A stretch of 64,000 nucleotides of DNA from Deltaproteobacteria bacterium (lineage in GTDB: Bacteria > Desulfobacterota > Syntrophia > Syntrophales > UBA2210): NCBI GenBank assembly GCA_019313905.1, contig JAFDAI010000007.1, forward strand, positions 1 to 64,000. Direction: 5' to 3'. The notes beneath the pieces are model-generated. The model was not told where the DNA came from. It did no database searches and saw only the letters and a list, made by a program, of their open reading frames with translations. The stretch's first letter is position 1; every line of letters begins with the position of its first letter. Below, in pieces: positions 10,038-19,288 of this stretch. The position numbers were made by a program, and so were the translations under genes.

Positions 10038-11050
10038 AAGAAACAATTCTCTATGAAAAGCTGGACAATGATTATGTAAGATGTCATCTCTGCGCTCACA
10101 GATGCAGGATAGCCCCATCAAAAATAGGCATCTGCGGGGTTCGGGAAAATCGGAGTGGAACACTCTACTCACTGGTATATGGAACATCGATAGCAGAAAG
10201 CATAGACCCTATCGAGAAGAAGCCCCTGTTCCATGTATATCCAGGTTCTAAATCCTATTCCATAGCCACCGTTGGGTGCAATTTCAGGTGCGACTTCTGC
10301 CAGAATTATGACATATCACAGGTATCGCGCAGGAAGGAAAAGATCAGGGGGCACAGCTCCATGCCGGAGGAGATTATAGAAAGAGCACTGAGGTCAGGAT
10401 CAAAAACCATCGCGTACACATACACCGAACCTACGATATTCTTTGAATACGCGCTGGATATAGGAAAGATGGCACATAAAGAGGGTATCAAGAATGTCTT
10501 TGTTACCAACGGCTTCATGACTGGGGAGGCGCTTGAAGAAATAGCCCCTTGGCTCGATGCGGCGAATGTTGACCTCAAATCATTCCGCAACGGATTCTAT
10601 AAGAAGTACTGCGGAGGGAAACTCCAGCCGGTTCTGGACAGCCTGAAGAAAATGAAGGATCTCGGCATCTGGGTAGAGGTAACAACTCTCATCATACCAA
10701 CCCTGAATGACAGCAAAGAAGAACTGCGGGACATCGCCCGGTACATCCATTCACTCGGCCCGGAAACTCCCTGGCATATCAGCCGATTCCACCCACAATA
10801 TAAGATGCAAAACATCCCCCCTACCCCGCTGACAACGATACACATGGCATCAGAGATAGGGAAAGCAGCCGGCCTCAAATATGTTTACTCCGGCAACGTC
10901 CCGGGTAATGAGGGAGAAAGCACCTATTGTTCAAATTGTGGGAGACTGTTGATAAAAAGATATGGATTTAATGTTAAAAAGATAGATCTGAGAGAATCAA
11001 AATGCCCCGCGTGCAAAACCCCGCTGGACGGTATCTATGAAAATCCCTAG
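10034..11050 (+). CDS. amrS: AmmeMemoRadiSam system radical SAM enzyme
   Basis: CHLCAHRCRI...GICGVREN...CNFRCDFCQNYDIS; ATGA overlap with upstream gene, so internal start preferred over ORF start 9812. Confidence 0.9.
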   Translation: MKETILYEKLDNDYVRCHLCAHRCRIAPSKIGICGVRENRSGTLYSLVYGTSIAESIDPIEKKPLFHVYPGSKSYSIATVGCNFRCDFCQNYDISQVSRRKEKIRGHSSMPEEIIERALRSGSKTIAYTYTEPTIFFEYALDIGKMAHKEGIKNVFVTNGFMTGEALEEIAPWLDAANVDLKSFRNGFYKKYCGGKLQPVLDSLKKMKDLGIWVEVTTLIIPTLNDSKEELRDIARYIHSLGPETPWHISRFHPQYKMQNIPPTPLTTIHMASEIGKAAGLKYVYSGNVPGNEGESTYCSNCGRLLIKRYGFNVKKIDLRESKCPACKTPLDGIYENP

Positions 11051-11058
11051 GACAATAT

Positions 11059-11325
11059 CTAAGAATCTGTCACGATATCATCCTCTTCATAGGATTCCGC
11101 AAGCACATCGCGGGCCCTTTCCAAATACCTTGAAGGCACCATTATCCTTACCTCACCAAGGCCATTGAGGGTAAGACCATAGATGACACCTACTGCTTCG
11201 TACTGAAGTTTTACAGGAATGCCCTCCGCTTTAAGTCTTCCAGCCACGATATTCGCGTTTATCATCCCGGATGCCACGTCGGCAACTTCCCATTTTTCTT
11301 CTTCCATATTATGACACCATCTCAC
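11059..11325 (-). CDS. DUF2007-type putative signal transducing protein
   Basis: 88 aa; VADVASGMINANIVAGRLKAEGIPVKLQYEAVG...VRIMVPSRYLERARDVL. Confidence 0.75.
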   Translation of the reverse strand: MRWCHNMEEEKWEVADVASGMINANIVAGRLKAEGIPVKLQYEAVGVIYGLTLNGLGEVRIMVPSRYLERARDVLAESYEEDDIVTDS

Positions 11326-11519
11326 TCAAGGGCAGGCCACATATCCCTTTTTACACTACTCTCTACTATTTTGTATCTTCGCACTCTACAAGTACCAGGC
11401 TGTGTACATTGATGAAAATACATTTGTCAATAATAAAGCGATGGGTGTCGGTTCTTTGCCCTGACGCCCTGATTTTTACTTGACATATTTTCCTCTATTT
11501 TCCATTGTCTGATTTTGCT

Positions 11520-11694
11520 GTAATACTTCTTGACATATAACGGTAATGCGTTTAGTCAGTTGGCAGGTTTTGTCAGATTTTTAATGTATGGCGTGTGTTT
11601 TTGAACGTGAACGGCTGTAACCAAGAGGGAGATTATGGTCTGATCATTTAAAGCCCTGTTTTTCGAAACGAGAGACAGGGCTGTTGTTTTTTGT
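11520..11694 (+). ncRNA. candidate small RNA, copy B, with intrinsic terminator
   Basis: TTGACA at 11530; terminal stem AGCCCTGT(11652-11659)/ACAGGGCT(11675-11682) followed by T-run at 11687-11692; homologous inverted copy at 270-436. Confidence 0.5.
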
Positions 11695-11755
11695 GAGCGG
11701 GTTAGGTTTTTATCAAGAACCATATAAACACTGTTGTACATAACGAGGAAAACCA

Positions 11756-12463
11756 ATGCCAGAGCAGGAACGATCTTTGACAACGAAAGTGAAGCGCGCT
11801 GTGAGTAGCAATCCAGGGGAGCATATTCTAAGCGTTCTCAAAGCTGGATTAGCGACGACACCATTTTGTGGTGGCATAGCTTCACTAATGAACGACTATA
11901 TTCCTTCCGGCAAAATCCACCGCTTGGAGCAATTTGCCGAGAGACTATCTGAAGACCTAAACAGACTCAAAGATCGTGTCGATGAAAACATAATACTGAC
12001 TGATGAATTTGCTTTCATTTTCGAAAAATGTTTCAGAGGTGTAGCTGAGAACTACCAGTCGGAGAAGCTAGAATCATTCAGAAATATATTGGTAAATTCC
12101 GCCATAGGAACCAACCTTTCCGAAGACGAGAAAGAATTTTTCCTGAATCTAGTTACTACGCTTTCAGTTCTTCATATCCGAGTACTTAAATTTATGGCCC
12201 ACCCACTGCAATATCTCGAAATGCAAGGCATTCCAGCAGATCAAATCAGGGGGGATTTTTCTCAGTTTTTCCTAATTGCGATGCCTGACGTCGATCTAGA
12301 GGTAATCAAGTCAGCATTTGGTGATCTACATCAATATGGGTTCATCAACACTGACAAGACGGTCTTTTCAGCTATGACCTCTGGTCAGGGGCTTGGCCTG
12401 CTGGGGAATCGCGTTTCAGAGCTGGGCAGGAGATTTATTGAATTCTGTAGTCGCCCGAATTAA
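11756..12463 (+). CDS. uncharacterised, mostly helical protein
   Basis: 235 aa ORF; ...GGIASLMNDYIPSGKIHRLEQFAERLSEDLNRLKDRV... Confidence 0.75.
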   Translation: MPEQERSLTTKVKRAVSSNPGEHILSVLKAGLATTPFCGGIASLMNDYIPSGKIHRLEQFAERLSEDLNRLKDRVDENIILTDEFAFIFEKCFRGVAENYQSEKLESFRNILVNSAIGTNLSEDEKEFFLNLVTTLSVLHIRVLKFMAHPLQYLEMQGIPADQIRGDFSQFFLIAMPDVDLEVIKSAFGDLHQYGFINTDKTVFSAMTSGQGLGLLGNRVSELGRRFIEFCSRPN

Positions 12464-12581
12464 CAACCGAAAAATAGCGACAGTGACTATTTTTCACTTG
12501 CCCCACGCGCCACCTACAATTGTCCCTCAATTCGGATATACTTGAAAGATTAAAAGTTTCTTGTAACGGGGTCTCGAATCT

Positions 12582-13685
12582 TTGGAAAAATTTGAAGAAA
12601 ACATTGAGAAAACAGGCTATGTTTTAGAATTTAACGTGTCATCCTTGTTAAAGAAGCATGGTTGGAGTGTCATTAACAATAAATACTATATTGATGACGT
12701 TCAACCGGCAGTGAGGGAGATGGATATAGTTGGATACAAGGCTAGGATTGTATCGGGGTTCACTCTTTATACGGTATTGATAATTAGCTGTAAAAAAAGC
12801 GAAAAAAACTGCTGGGCTTTAATCTCAAAAGACAGAGATGACAAAGATCCAAATATAAGATGGTATCCGTTACACCTTTGGGCAAATGACAAGGGTTTGA
12901 ATTACATTTTAAACTTGCCGGAATTTCAAGAAGAATATCTTGAACTAATCAACTCTAAAAACATTTTTCCGAAAATATTTACCCCTTCCTCCCATATTTT
13001 TGCTTTTCAAGAAATGAATAAAAAAAGTGGTTCTGTTCAGAACGATAAAAATATTTTTTCTTCCGTAACATCTTTAATGAAAGCTCAGGGCTACGAAATT
13101 AGTTCGCTAAGTAAACGAAAACGGGAATCGTGTATTTATCAATTTAATCTTTTATCCATTGTGGACACAGATTTGCTGGAAATTTTTTTGAATGAAAAGG
13201 GACCAAGCGCGCACCCAATTGATGAGGCAAAATATATAGGTAATTACATTATAAACAACCAAGAGACATGCGTAAAAATACACTTTATTACTTATTCAGC
13301 TTTAGATTCGGTTCTTGATTGTTATGACACGTTAAATTCTTGTAACTTGAATTTTTTTAAAAATCACCATAAATCATTTTTTGAAGATATTTTGATTGAC
13401 TATGAAAAGAAAGAGGTCTTCATAAAAGAATTTATTGAGGATATTCTTTGGTATATTAACCACGAACTACGAAGACACGATAACTCACACAAAAATTTGA
13501 AGGATTTGTATTTGGGCTGGGATAAAGAAAAAAAGATTGCTTTAATTGAGCTTGAAATTGATCAGGATGCTATCGATCATTTAAACTCAGATGCAAGAAC
13601 AAAAGCAGTAGTAGGTAAGTCATTGAAAAAGTTTTATCGTTACACTGGAGAACTTCTATTTTCAGAAGTGGACGTCCCATTTTAA
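12582..13685 (+). CDS. uncharacterised protein with restriction-endonuclease-like N-terminal domain (TTG start)
   Basis: 367 aa; N-terminal ...REMDIVGYK...LYTVLIISCKKSEKNCW resembles D-x(n)-(S/E)xK nuclease core; AT-rich. Confidence 0.7.
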   Translation: MEKFEENIEKTGYVLEFNVSSLLKKHGWSVINNKYYIDDVQPAVREMDIVGYKARIVSGFTLYTVLIISCKKSEKNCWALISKDRDDKDPNIRWYPLHLWANDKGLNYILNLPEFQEEYLELINSKNIFPKIFTPSSHIFAFQEMNKKSGSVQNDKNIFSSVTSLMKAQGYEISSLSKRKRESCIYQFNLLSIVDTDLLEIFLNEKGPSAHPIDEAKYIGNYIINNQETCVKIHFITYSALDSVLDCYDTLNSCNLNFFKNHHKSFFEDILIDYEKKEVFIKEFIEDILWYINHELRRHDNSHKNLKDLYLGWDKEKKIALIELEIDQDAIDHLNSDARTKAVVGKSLKKFYRYTGELLFSEVDVPF

Positions 13686-13825
13686 TCCAGCGGGAAATTC
13701 CCGTTCGTAAGGGCGGAGATGAGAGCAATATCCAGTAGTCTTTCGTATATATGAAAGACAGACTGGACAAGTGAAACTTGAATCAGAAGATACCACGTCC
13801 GTGAGGGCGTGGAGATTCATAACCG
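13686..13825 (+). other. IS200/IS605 (IS1341-type) right-end / omegaRNA-like structured remnant without tnpB
   Basis: Hairpin CCAGTaGTCTTTC…GAAAGACagACTGG (13732-13766), then GTGAAACTTGAATCAGAAGATACCACGTCCGTGAGGGCGTGGAG with hairpin 13792-13811. Confidence 0.4.
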
Positions 13826-13862
13826 GTTAAATCAACAGTGTCATCAATGGAGATGCAGAATT

Positions 13863-16172
13863 ATGGATACTTTACGAGTCGACATTTGTTATCGCCCCTT
13901 ACGGATCGGGTGGGCTATTAAGTCAGATGACTTCGACGCGTTTCGAAAAGTAGTTAGATATTCATATGCACTTTGGGGTGGCCAATTCAATCCAATATTA
14001 TTTGTTGATTGTGAAGATGAATCGAGTCGGCTAATTGATTTGTTTAGAGTAGATATGATTATCCCTGTTGGCGATAGCGACAAAGTTGGAGACTTTCCAA
14101 AGAAATATCCATATCTAATACAACCCTTTTTCCATGATTCGATCTTTATGAAAGGCAGCGAGCACTCTCATCCAAGCTCAAATGTGCTCGATATACACAA
14201 TGCGTTGGCATATTTACACGATAAACCAGAATGGAAGAAAATAAAGGACTATGGCGTACATTATTATTCTTGGGCCGCAGACGATCCGTTGGCTGATATT
14301 TTTTTATCTCAATTAGGGGGCTATCCAGATAAAGATGAAATTGGTAAAGATTATCTTGAGTTGTTAAGAAGAGCCTCCGAATTTACAGAGATTTCATTGG
14401 ATTCATCAGAACCAATATCCGCCGTTACGGTTGACCATCCAAGTATTTCCTATCTTTCACGTCACGGTATGAAACGGCACTATGGAATAGACCAAGGTTG
14501 GAAGAGCCCCGGTTTCTTTGTGGGACGTGTCACAAATCTTGAAGACTTAGTGTGTCACTGGAATCTAAGAGCCTGTGACATACCCTTGTGGTTTATTGAT
14601 CCCCAATATCTTGAACGCTATACAGTCCTTCTTCCAGCATGGGAAAAGGCAATGCAGGATAAAGTGGATAGTTATCGTCATGAATGGGATAGAAACGTAG
14701 CCGTCTGGACCCGATGGAAAGACCTTGATGAAGCATGCAAGCCGTTTGGTGAAAGTAAGCTTCTGCGTTGTCGTGTATCGGATGGGACGTGGAATGGACT
14801 AAATGTCCGAGCGCCGATGATGTATTTTGGGGAAGCGTCTGTACTTGGGGTTATGAGCGGTGAAAATAGTAAGCCGAGGGTCTCATTTGCATTGTCTGAT
14901 AAGCCTTTCTGTGGTGATATATGGTTTCATCAACAGCATTTAGTTGCTTCTGTTTCTTTTATTGGCGGTTTGTATGGAGATGAGCAGCATACATTTCATG
15001 TACCATATTTACCGGAGCTTAATGAGTTTTATGCTCGTACGATGCATTTCCAATATGACAAACTACGCATCGAGCCGGAAAGAATAGGTATTGTCATCGA
15101 TGCAGCAGATCACGATAGCTTTCTGTATGCGTTACCTATCGCGGAATTAACGGAACGTATATTTGATATGGCAGGATATGAAGCAAATTTAAGCAATGCG
15201 GGATTAATTACAAAACAACTGATCACTAAACTTGGTGGCGTTCAAGGTGGACGGGTGTTTAAGGTGCCAGGAGTACGGCGGCTATTAAAGACTCATGGGC
15301 TTAATGCATCTATAACAAAGAGAACGGCACTGGATACTATAGGCTCTAAAGATCCCGATCGTCCAGATGCAAAATTTAGTGACCATAAAGAGCTATATAT
15401 AGAATCACGACCAACTGGCAAGGAGCTTACACCAGACGCAGTTTTCGGTTACCTGGTGGGCAATGGTTTGTTTCGTGTCGGTGCGGATTTGACTTGTCCC
15501 TCATGCAAAATAAATTCATGGATTCCTCTGGATTCATTGAAACAGAAAGTTGTGTGCGACTTATGTGGGCATGAACACGACGTAACGAGAAATCTCACTG
15601 ATGTAAATGAATGGCATTACCGTAGATCAGGTGTGCTCGGAGTAGAGAAAAATGCTCAGGGAGCAGTGCCGGTTACTCTTACCCTCCAACAACTAGATAC
15701 AAATTTTCATGGTGGATTACATAATAATATGTATTCACCATCATTGGATTTAACGCCTAAGCCAGATGTAGAAGGCACTAAGTGTGAAACAGATTTTGTT
15801 TGGGTTATCCCAAGGGCATATCCGCGAAGAACTGTAGTTATTTTGGCCGAATGTAAAGATCAAGGACCAATCACGAGTGATGATGTTTCGAATTTGAAAC
15901 GAATTGCAGATGCTTTACCTATGAAGCGTTTTAAAACATTCATAATTCTGTCGAAGATTTCACCATTTACAGACGATGAAATAAAAATCGCGAAAACATT
16001 AAATGACCAATATCGTCAACGTGCTATTCTACTTTCCGCCAATGAGTTAGAACCATATTTCATACGTGAGCGAACAAAGGATGAATCTGGTAGAGACTTA
16101 AGATGGTATAGCCCAGAAGAAATGGCGAATTCGACAGCGCAGCTATATTTTACACATGAAGAAGTTGATTGA
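13863..16172 (+). CDS. uncharacterised large protein; zinc-ribbon-like motif plus C-terminal PD-(D/E)XK-like domain
   Basis: LTCPSCKINSW...VVCDLCGHEHD; TDFVWVIP...RTVVILAECKDQGPITSDDVSNLKRI; start placed at MDTLRVDICYRPLRIGW because ORF start 13809 lies in the structured remnant. Confidence 0.8.
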   Translation: MDTLRVDICYRPLRIGWAIKSDDFDAFRKVVRYSYALWGGQFNPILFVDCEDESSRLIDLFRVDMIIPVGDSDKVGDFPKKYPYLIQPFFHDSIFMKGSEHSHPSSNVLDIHNALAYLHDKPEWKKIKDYGVHYYSWAADDPLADIFLSQLGGYPDKDEIGKDYLELLRRASEFTEISLDSSEPISAVTVDHPSISYLSRHGMKRHYGIDQGWKSPGFFVGRVTNLEDLVCHWNLRACDIPLWFIDPQYLERYTVLLPAWEKAMQDKVDSYRHEWDRNVAVWTRWKDLDEACKPFGESKLLRCRVSDGTWNGLNVRAPMMYFGEASVLGVMSGENSKPRVSFALSDKPFCGDIWFHQQHLVASVSFIGGLYGDEQHTFHVPYLPELNEFYARTMHFQYDKLRIEPERIGIVIDAADHDSFLYALPIAELTERIFDMAGYEANLSNAGLITKQLITKLGGVQGGRVFKVPGVRRLLKTHGLNASITKRTALDTIGSKDPDRPDAKFSDHKELYIESRPTGKELTPDAVFGYLVGNGLFRVGADLTCPSCKINSWIPLDSLKQKVVCDLCGHEHDVTRNLTDVNEWHYRRSGVLGVEKNAQGAVPVTLTLQQLDTNFHGGLHNNMYSPSLDLTPKPDVEGTKCETDFVWVIPRAYPRRTVVILAECKDQGPITSDDVSNLKRIADALPMKRFKTFIILSKISPFTDDEIKIAKTLNDQYRQRAILLSANELEPYFIRERTKDESGRDLRWYSPEEMANSTAQLYFTHEEVD

Positions 16173-16367
16173 AGAAGTTGATGCTGACAATAAGGATGTA
16201 GAGTGAAAAAACATGTGGCTTGAATACAAGAATGCTAACAAGGCAAACGCACTCGGACTTTAAATTACGCAGATCTTCATTTGCAGTTGGTGATTTGCAC
16301 TGTTATGTTTTCAATCCAGCTCTGCACTCCGGACATACAGGCAGAATAATGAACAAAGGATAATTGA

Positions 16368-18464
16368 ATGGCGAGACTGACCGAACAGGAACAGCAGGAG
16401 ATTATCCGCTATATCGAAGCGGATAAACCGTTGCCGGACAAATACCGTTTCCTCTTATTTGAGGACAAGCGCGAGGTGGAACTGGTCTGGAGTGGCAAGA
16501 CGAGCGAGGTCTGCAATATCGTTCTCCCGTTTCAAGTGATCGAGCAGGTGGATGAGCCGCGGGCCGAGAAGCCGGAGGATACAGCGGCCCAGTTGTCTCT
16601 TTTTGACGAGCGCGGGCGGCAGCTCAAAGGCTGGACGAATAAACTCATCTGGGGCGACAATAAGCTGATTCTCGCGTCGTTGAAGAACGGGCCGCTGCGT
16701 GAGGAGATTGAGACCCAGGGCGGACTGAAACTGATCTACATCGATCCCCCATTCGACGTGGGCGCGGATTTTTCGATGGATATAGAGATCCCGTCTTCCG
16801 ACGGGACCTCTGACACCTTCACGAAGAAGCCAAACATCCTGGAAGAGATCGCCTACCGCGACACCTGGGGCAAAGGCGCGGATTCGTTCATTGCCATGAT
16901 CTACGAACGGCTCGTTCTCATGCGTGATCTTTTGGCCGAGGACGGGAGCATATATGTGCATTGTGATTGGCGGGTTAATAGTCACATCCGGATGGTTTTA
17001 GATGAAGTATTTGGAGCGGATAGATTTATAAATGAAATTGTGTGGTGTTATACATCTGGCGGGAAAAGTGTCAGGATGTTTTCCAAAAAGCACGACACCA
17101 TACTTTTTTATTCAAAAACCAGTGGCTATATATTTAATGATGATGATGTAAGAATTCCGTATAGCGAAAAAACGTTAGCTAATTATAAAAAAGGGTTAAT
17201 GGGATCGTCTTACACTGCTGAAGTGAAGTTAAACGAGAAAGGTAAAATCCCTGAAGATTATTGGAATATTTCAATAGCAACGAAAAGTTTAATTGAGAAT
17301 CTCGGATACCCAACTCAGAAACCAGAACAACTTATTGAACGCATAATCAAAGCCTCTTCCAACGAAGGCGACCTCGTGGCCGATTTCTTCTGCGGTTCCG
17401 GCACCACGGCTGCGGTGGCTGAGAAGTTGAACCGAAAGTGGATCGTCAGCGACCTGGGCAAATTCGCCATCCACACCACGCGCAAGCGAATGATCGGCGT
17501 TCAGCGTCAACTTAAGGATGATGGCAAGGACTACCGTGCCTTTGAGATCCTCAACCTGGGCAAGTATGAGCGGCAGCACTACATCGGCGTAAACCTGAAC
17601 CTGCGCGAGGAAGAGCAGCAAAAACAGATCGAAGAGAAGGAGGCCGCATTCCTCGACCTGATCCTGCGCGCCTATCGTGCAGAGAAGACCGAAGGCTTCG
17701 GCACCTTCCACGGCAAGAAGGCTGGACGGCTTGTCGCTGTCGGCCCGGTTAACCTGCCCGTGACGCGACTCTTCGTCGAAGAGATCATTCTGGAGTGCCG
17801 CAAAAAGCACATTACGAAGGTGGACATCCTGGGCTTTGAATTCGAAATGGGACTGTTCCCGAACGTGCTGGACGAGGCACGCGCCAAGGGGATCGACATC
17901 GCGCCGAAGTACATCCCGGCCGAGGTTTTCGACAAGCGGGCGGTGGAGAAGAATCAAGTGGTGTTCCATGATGTGGCGTTCATCGAGGTTAAACCGCATG
18001 TAAAGAAGAACAGCGCGGCAGTGGAGTTGACCGATTTTTCTGTTTTCTATTCGCAGGACTCTATCGCCAACGCCGAGGCCGCCATCAAGAATAAGGGCAG
18101 TCGCATAGTTGTGGAGAAGGGGCAGATAGTGAAGGTGAGCAAAGACAAGGACGGCATCGTCAACCGTGAAGTGCTCACAAAAAACTGGACCGACTGGATC
18201 GACTACTGGGCAGTGGATTTCGACTTCGAGAGCAAGCGCGAGATCATCCGGGTGAAAGACGAAGACAGTAGGGAGTGGGAAGAACGCTGGACAGGGGATT
18301 TTATATTCGAGAACGAGTGGCAGTCATTCCGGACAAAGAAAGACCGCTCCCTGGAACTGAAGAGCATTTTCCACGAATGCACGCCGGGACGGCGCAAGCT
18401 CGCAGTAAAGGTGGTGGACATCTTCGGCAACGACACGATGACCATTGTTGAGGTGACGGTATGA
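16368..18464 (+). CDS. mod: type III restriction-modification DNA methyltransferase (Mod)
   Basis: YIDPPFDVGADF (motif IV DPPF), DWRVNSHIRMVLDEVFG, FFCGSGTTAAVAEKLNRKWI (motif I). Confidence 0.93.
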   Translation: MARLTEQEQQEIIRYIEADKPLPDKYRFLLFEDKREVELVWSGKTSEVCNIVLPFQVIEQVDEPRAEKPEDTAAQLSLFDERGRQLKGWTNKLIWGDNKLILASLKNGPLREEIETQGGLKLIYIDPPFDVGADFSMDIEIPSSDGTSDTFTKKPNILEEIAYRDTWGKGADSFIAMIYERLVLMRDLLAEDGSIYVHCDWRVNSHIRMVLDEVFGADRFINEIVWCYTSGGKSVRMFSKKHDTILFYSKTSGYIFNDDDVRIPYSEKTLANYKKGLMGSSYTAEVKLNEKGKIPEDYWNISIATKSLIENLGYPTQKPEQLIERIIKASSNEGDLVADFFCGSGTTAAVAEKLNRKWIVSDLGKFAIHTTRKRMIGVQRQLKDDGKDYRAFEILNLGKYERQHYIGVNLNLREEEQQKQIEEKEAAFLDLILRAYRAEKTEGFGTFHGKKAGRLVAVGPVNLPVTRLFVEEIILECRKKHITKVDILGFEFEMGLFPNVLDEARAKGIDIAPKYIPAEVFDKRAVEKNQVVFHDVAFIEVKPHVKKNSAAVELTDFSVFYSQDSIANAEAAIKNKGSRIVVEKGQIVKVSKDKDGIVNREVLTKNWTDWIDYWAVDFDFESKREIIRVKDEDSREWEERWTGDFIFENEWQSFRTKKDRSLELKSIFHECTPGRRKLAVKVVDIFGNDTMTIVEVTV

Positions 18465-19288
18465 GCAAAACGCAGAAGATCGAAATTCTTGACAGGGAAA
18501 TCGCCCTTCAGACCAGAAATAAGGAAGATTATATCTGTATCACCGATATTGCACGGTATAAAAATTCAGACCGTACCGATGATTTGATCAGAAATTGGCT
18601 AAGAAACAGGAACACAATTGAGTTTCTCGGCATATGGGAGCATCTGAATAATCCAGATTTTAAACCCGTCGAATTCGACGGGTTTAAAAAACAGGCGGGA
18701 CTCAACAGTTTCACCCTTACACCCAAGCAGTGGATTGAAAAAACCGGCGCCATTGGTATTTTTTCCAAGGCGGGACGCTACGGAGGCACCTACGCGCATA
18801 AGGACATCGCCTTTGAGTTTGCATCATGGATATCCGTTGAATTCAAGCTCTACCTTATCAAGGAATTCCAACGACTCAAAGAAGAGGACTTCAAGCAGCT
18901 CGGCTGGGATATCAAAAGGAATCTTGCAAAAATCAACTACCGCATCCATACCGACGCAATCAAGGAGAACCTTGTGCCGCCGGAACTCACGCCGCAGCAG
19001 ATAAACCTGGTTTATGCCACGGAGGCGGATGTGCTGAATATGGCGCTCTTTGGAATGACGGCGAAGGACTGGCGCGAGAACAACCGTGGCAAGAAAGGTA
19101 ATATCAGAGATTATGCCAATGTCTCCCATCTGGTTTGTCTCTCTAATCTGGAAAACCTCAACGCCCTTTTTATTAATGAAGACCTGGCCCAGAAAGACCG
19201 GCTGATAAAGCTGAACGCCATTGCCATTCAGCAGATGAAGCTTCTTATCGATGACCATGGCATCAGAAAGCTGGAAGGAGGGGAATAA
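18461..19288 (+). CDS. KilA-N domain-containing protein
   Basis: CITDIARYKN...LIRNWLRNRNTIEFLGIWEHLNNPDF...GGTYAHKDIAFEFASWISVEFKLYLIKEFQRLK. Confidence 0.88.
   Translation: MSKTQKIEILDREIALQTRNKEDYICITDIARYKNSDRTDDLIRNWLRNRNTIEFLGIWEHLNNPDFKPVEFDGFKKQAGLNSFTLTPKQWIEKTGAIGIFSKAGRYGGTYAHKDIAFEFASWISVEFKLYLIKEFQRLKEEDFKQLGWDIKRNLAKINYRIHTDAIKENLVPPELTPQQINLVYATEADVLNMALFGMTAKDWRENNRGKKGNIRDYANVSHLVCLSNLENLNALFINEDLAQKDRLIKLNAIAIQQMKLLIDDHGIRKLEGGE

Noticed and set aside
17289-17999. 236-aa ORF (-) opposite mod
   Set aside because: Shadow ORF in GC-rich coding sequence; mod on the + strand has clear methyltransferase motifs.
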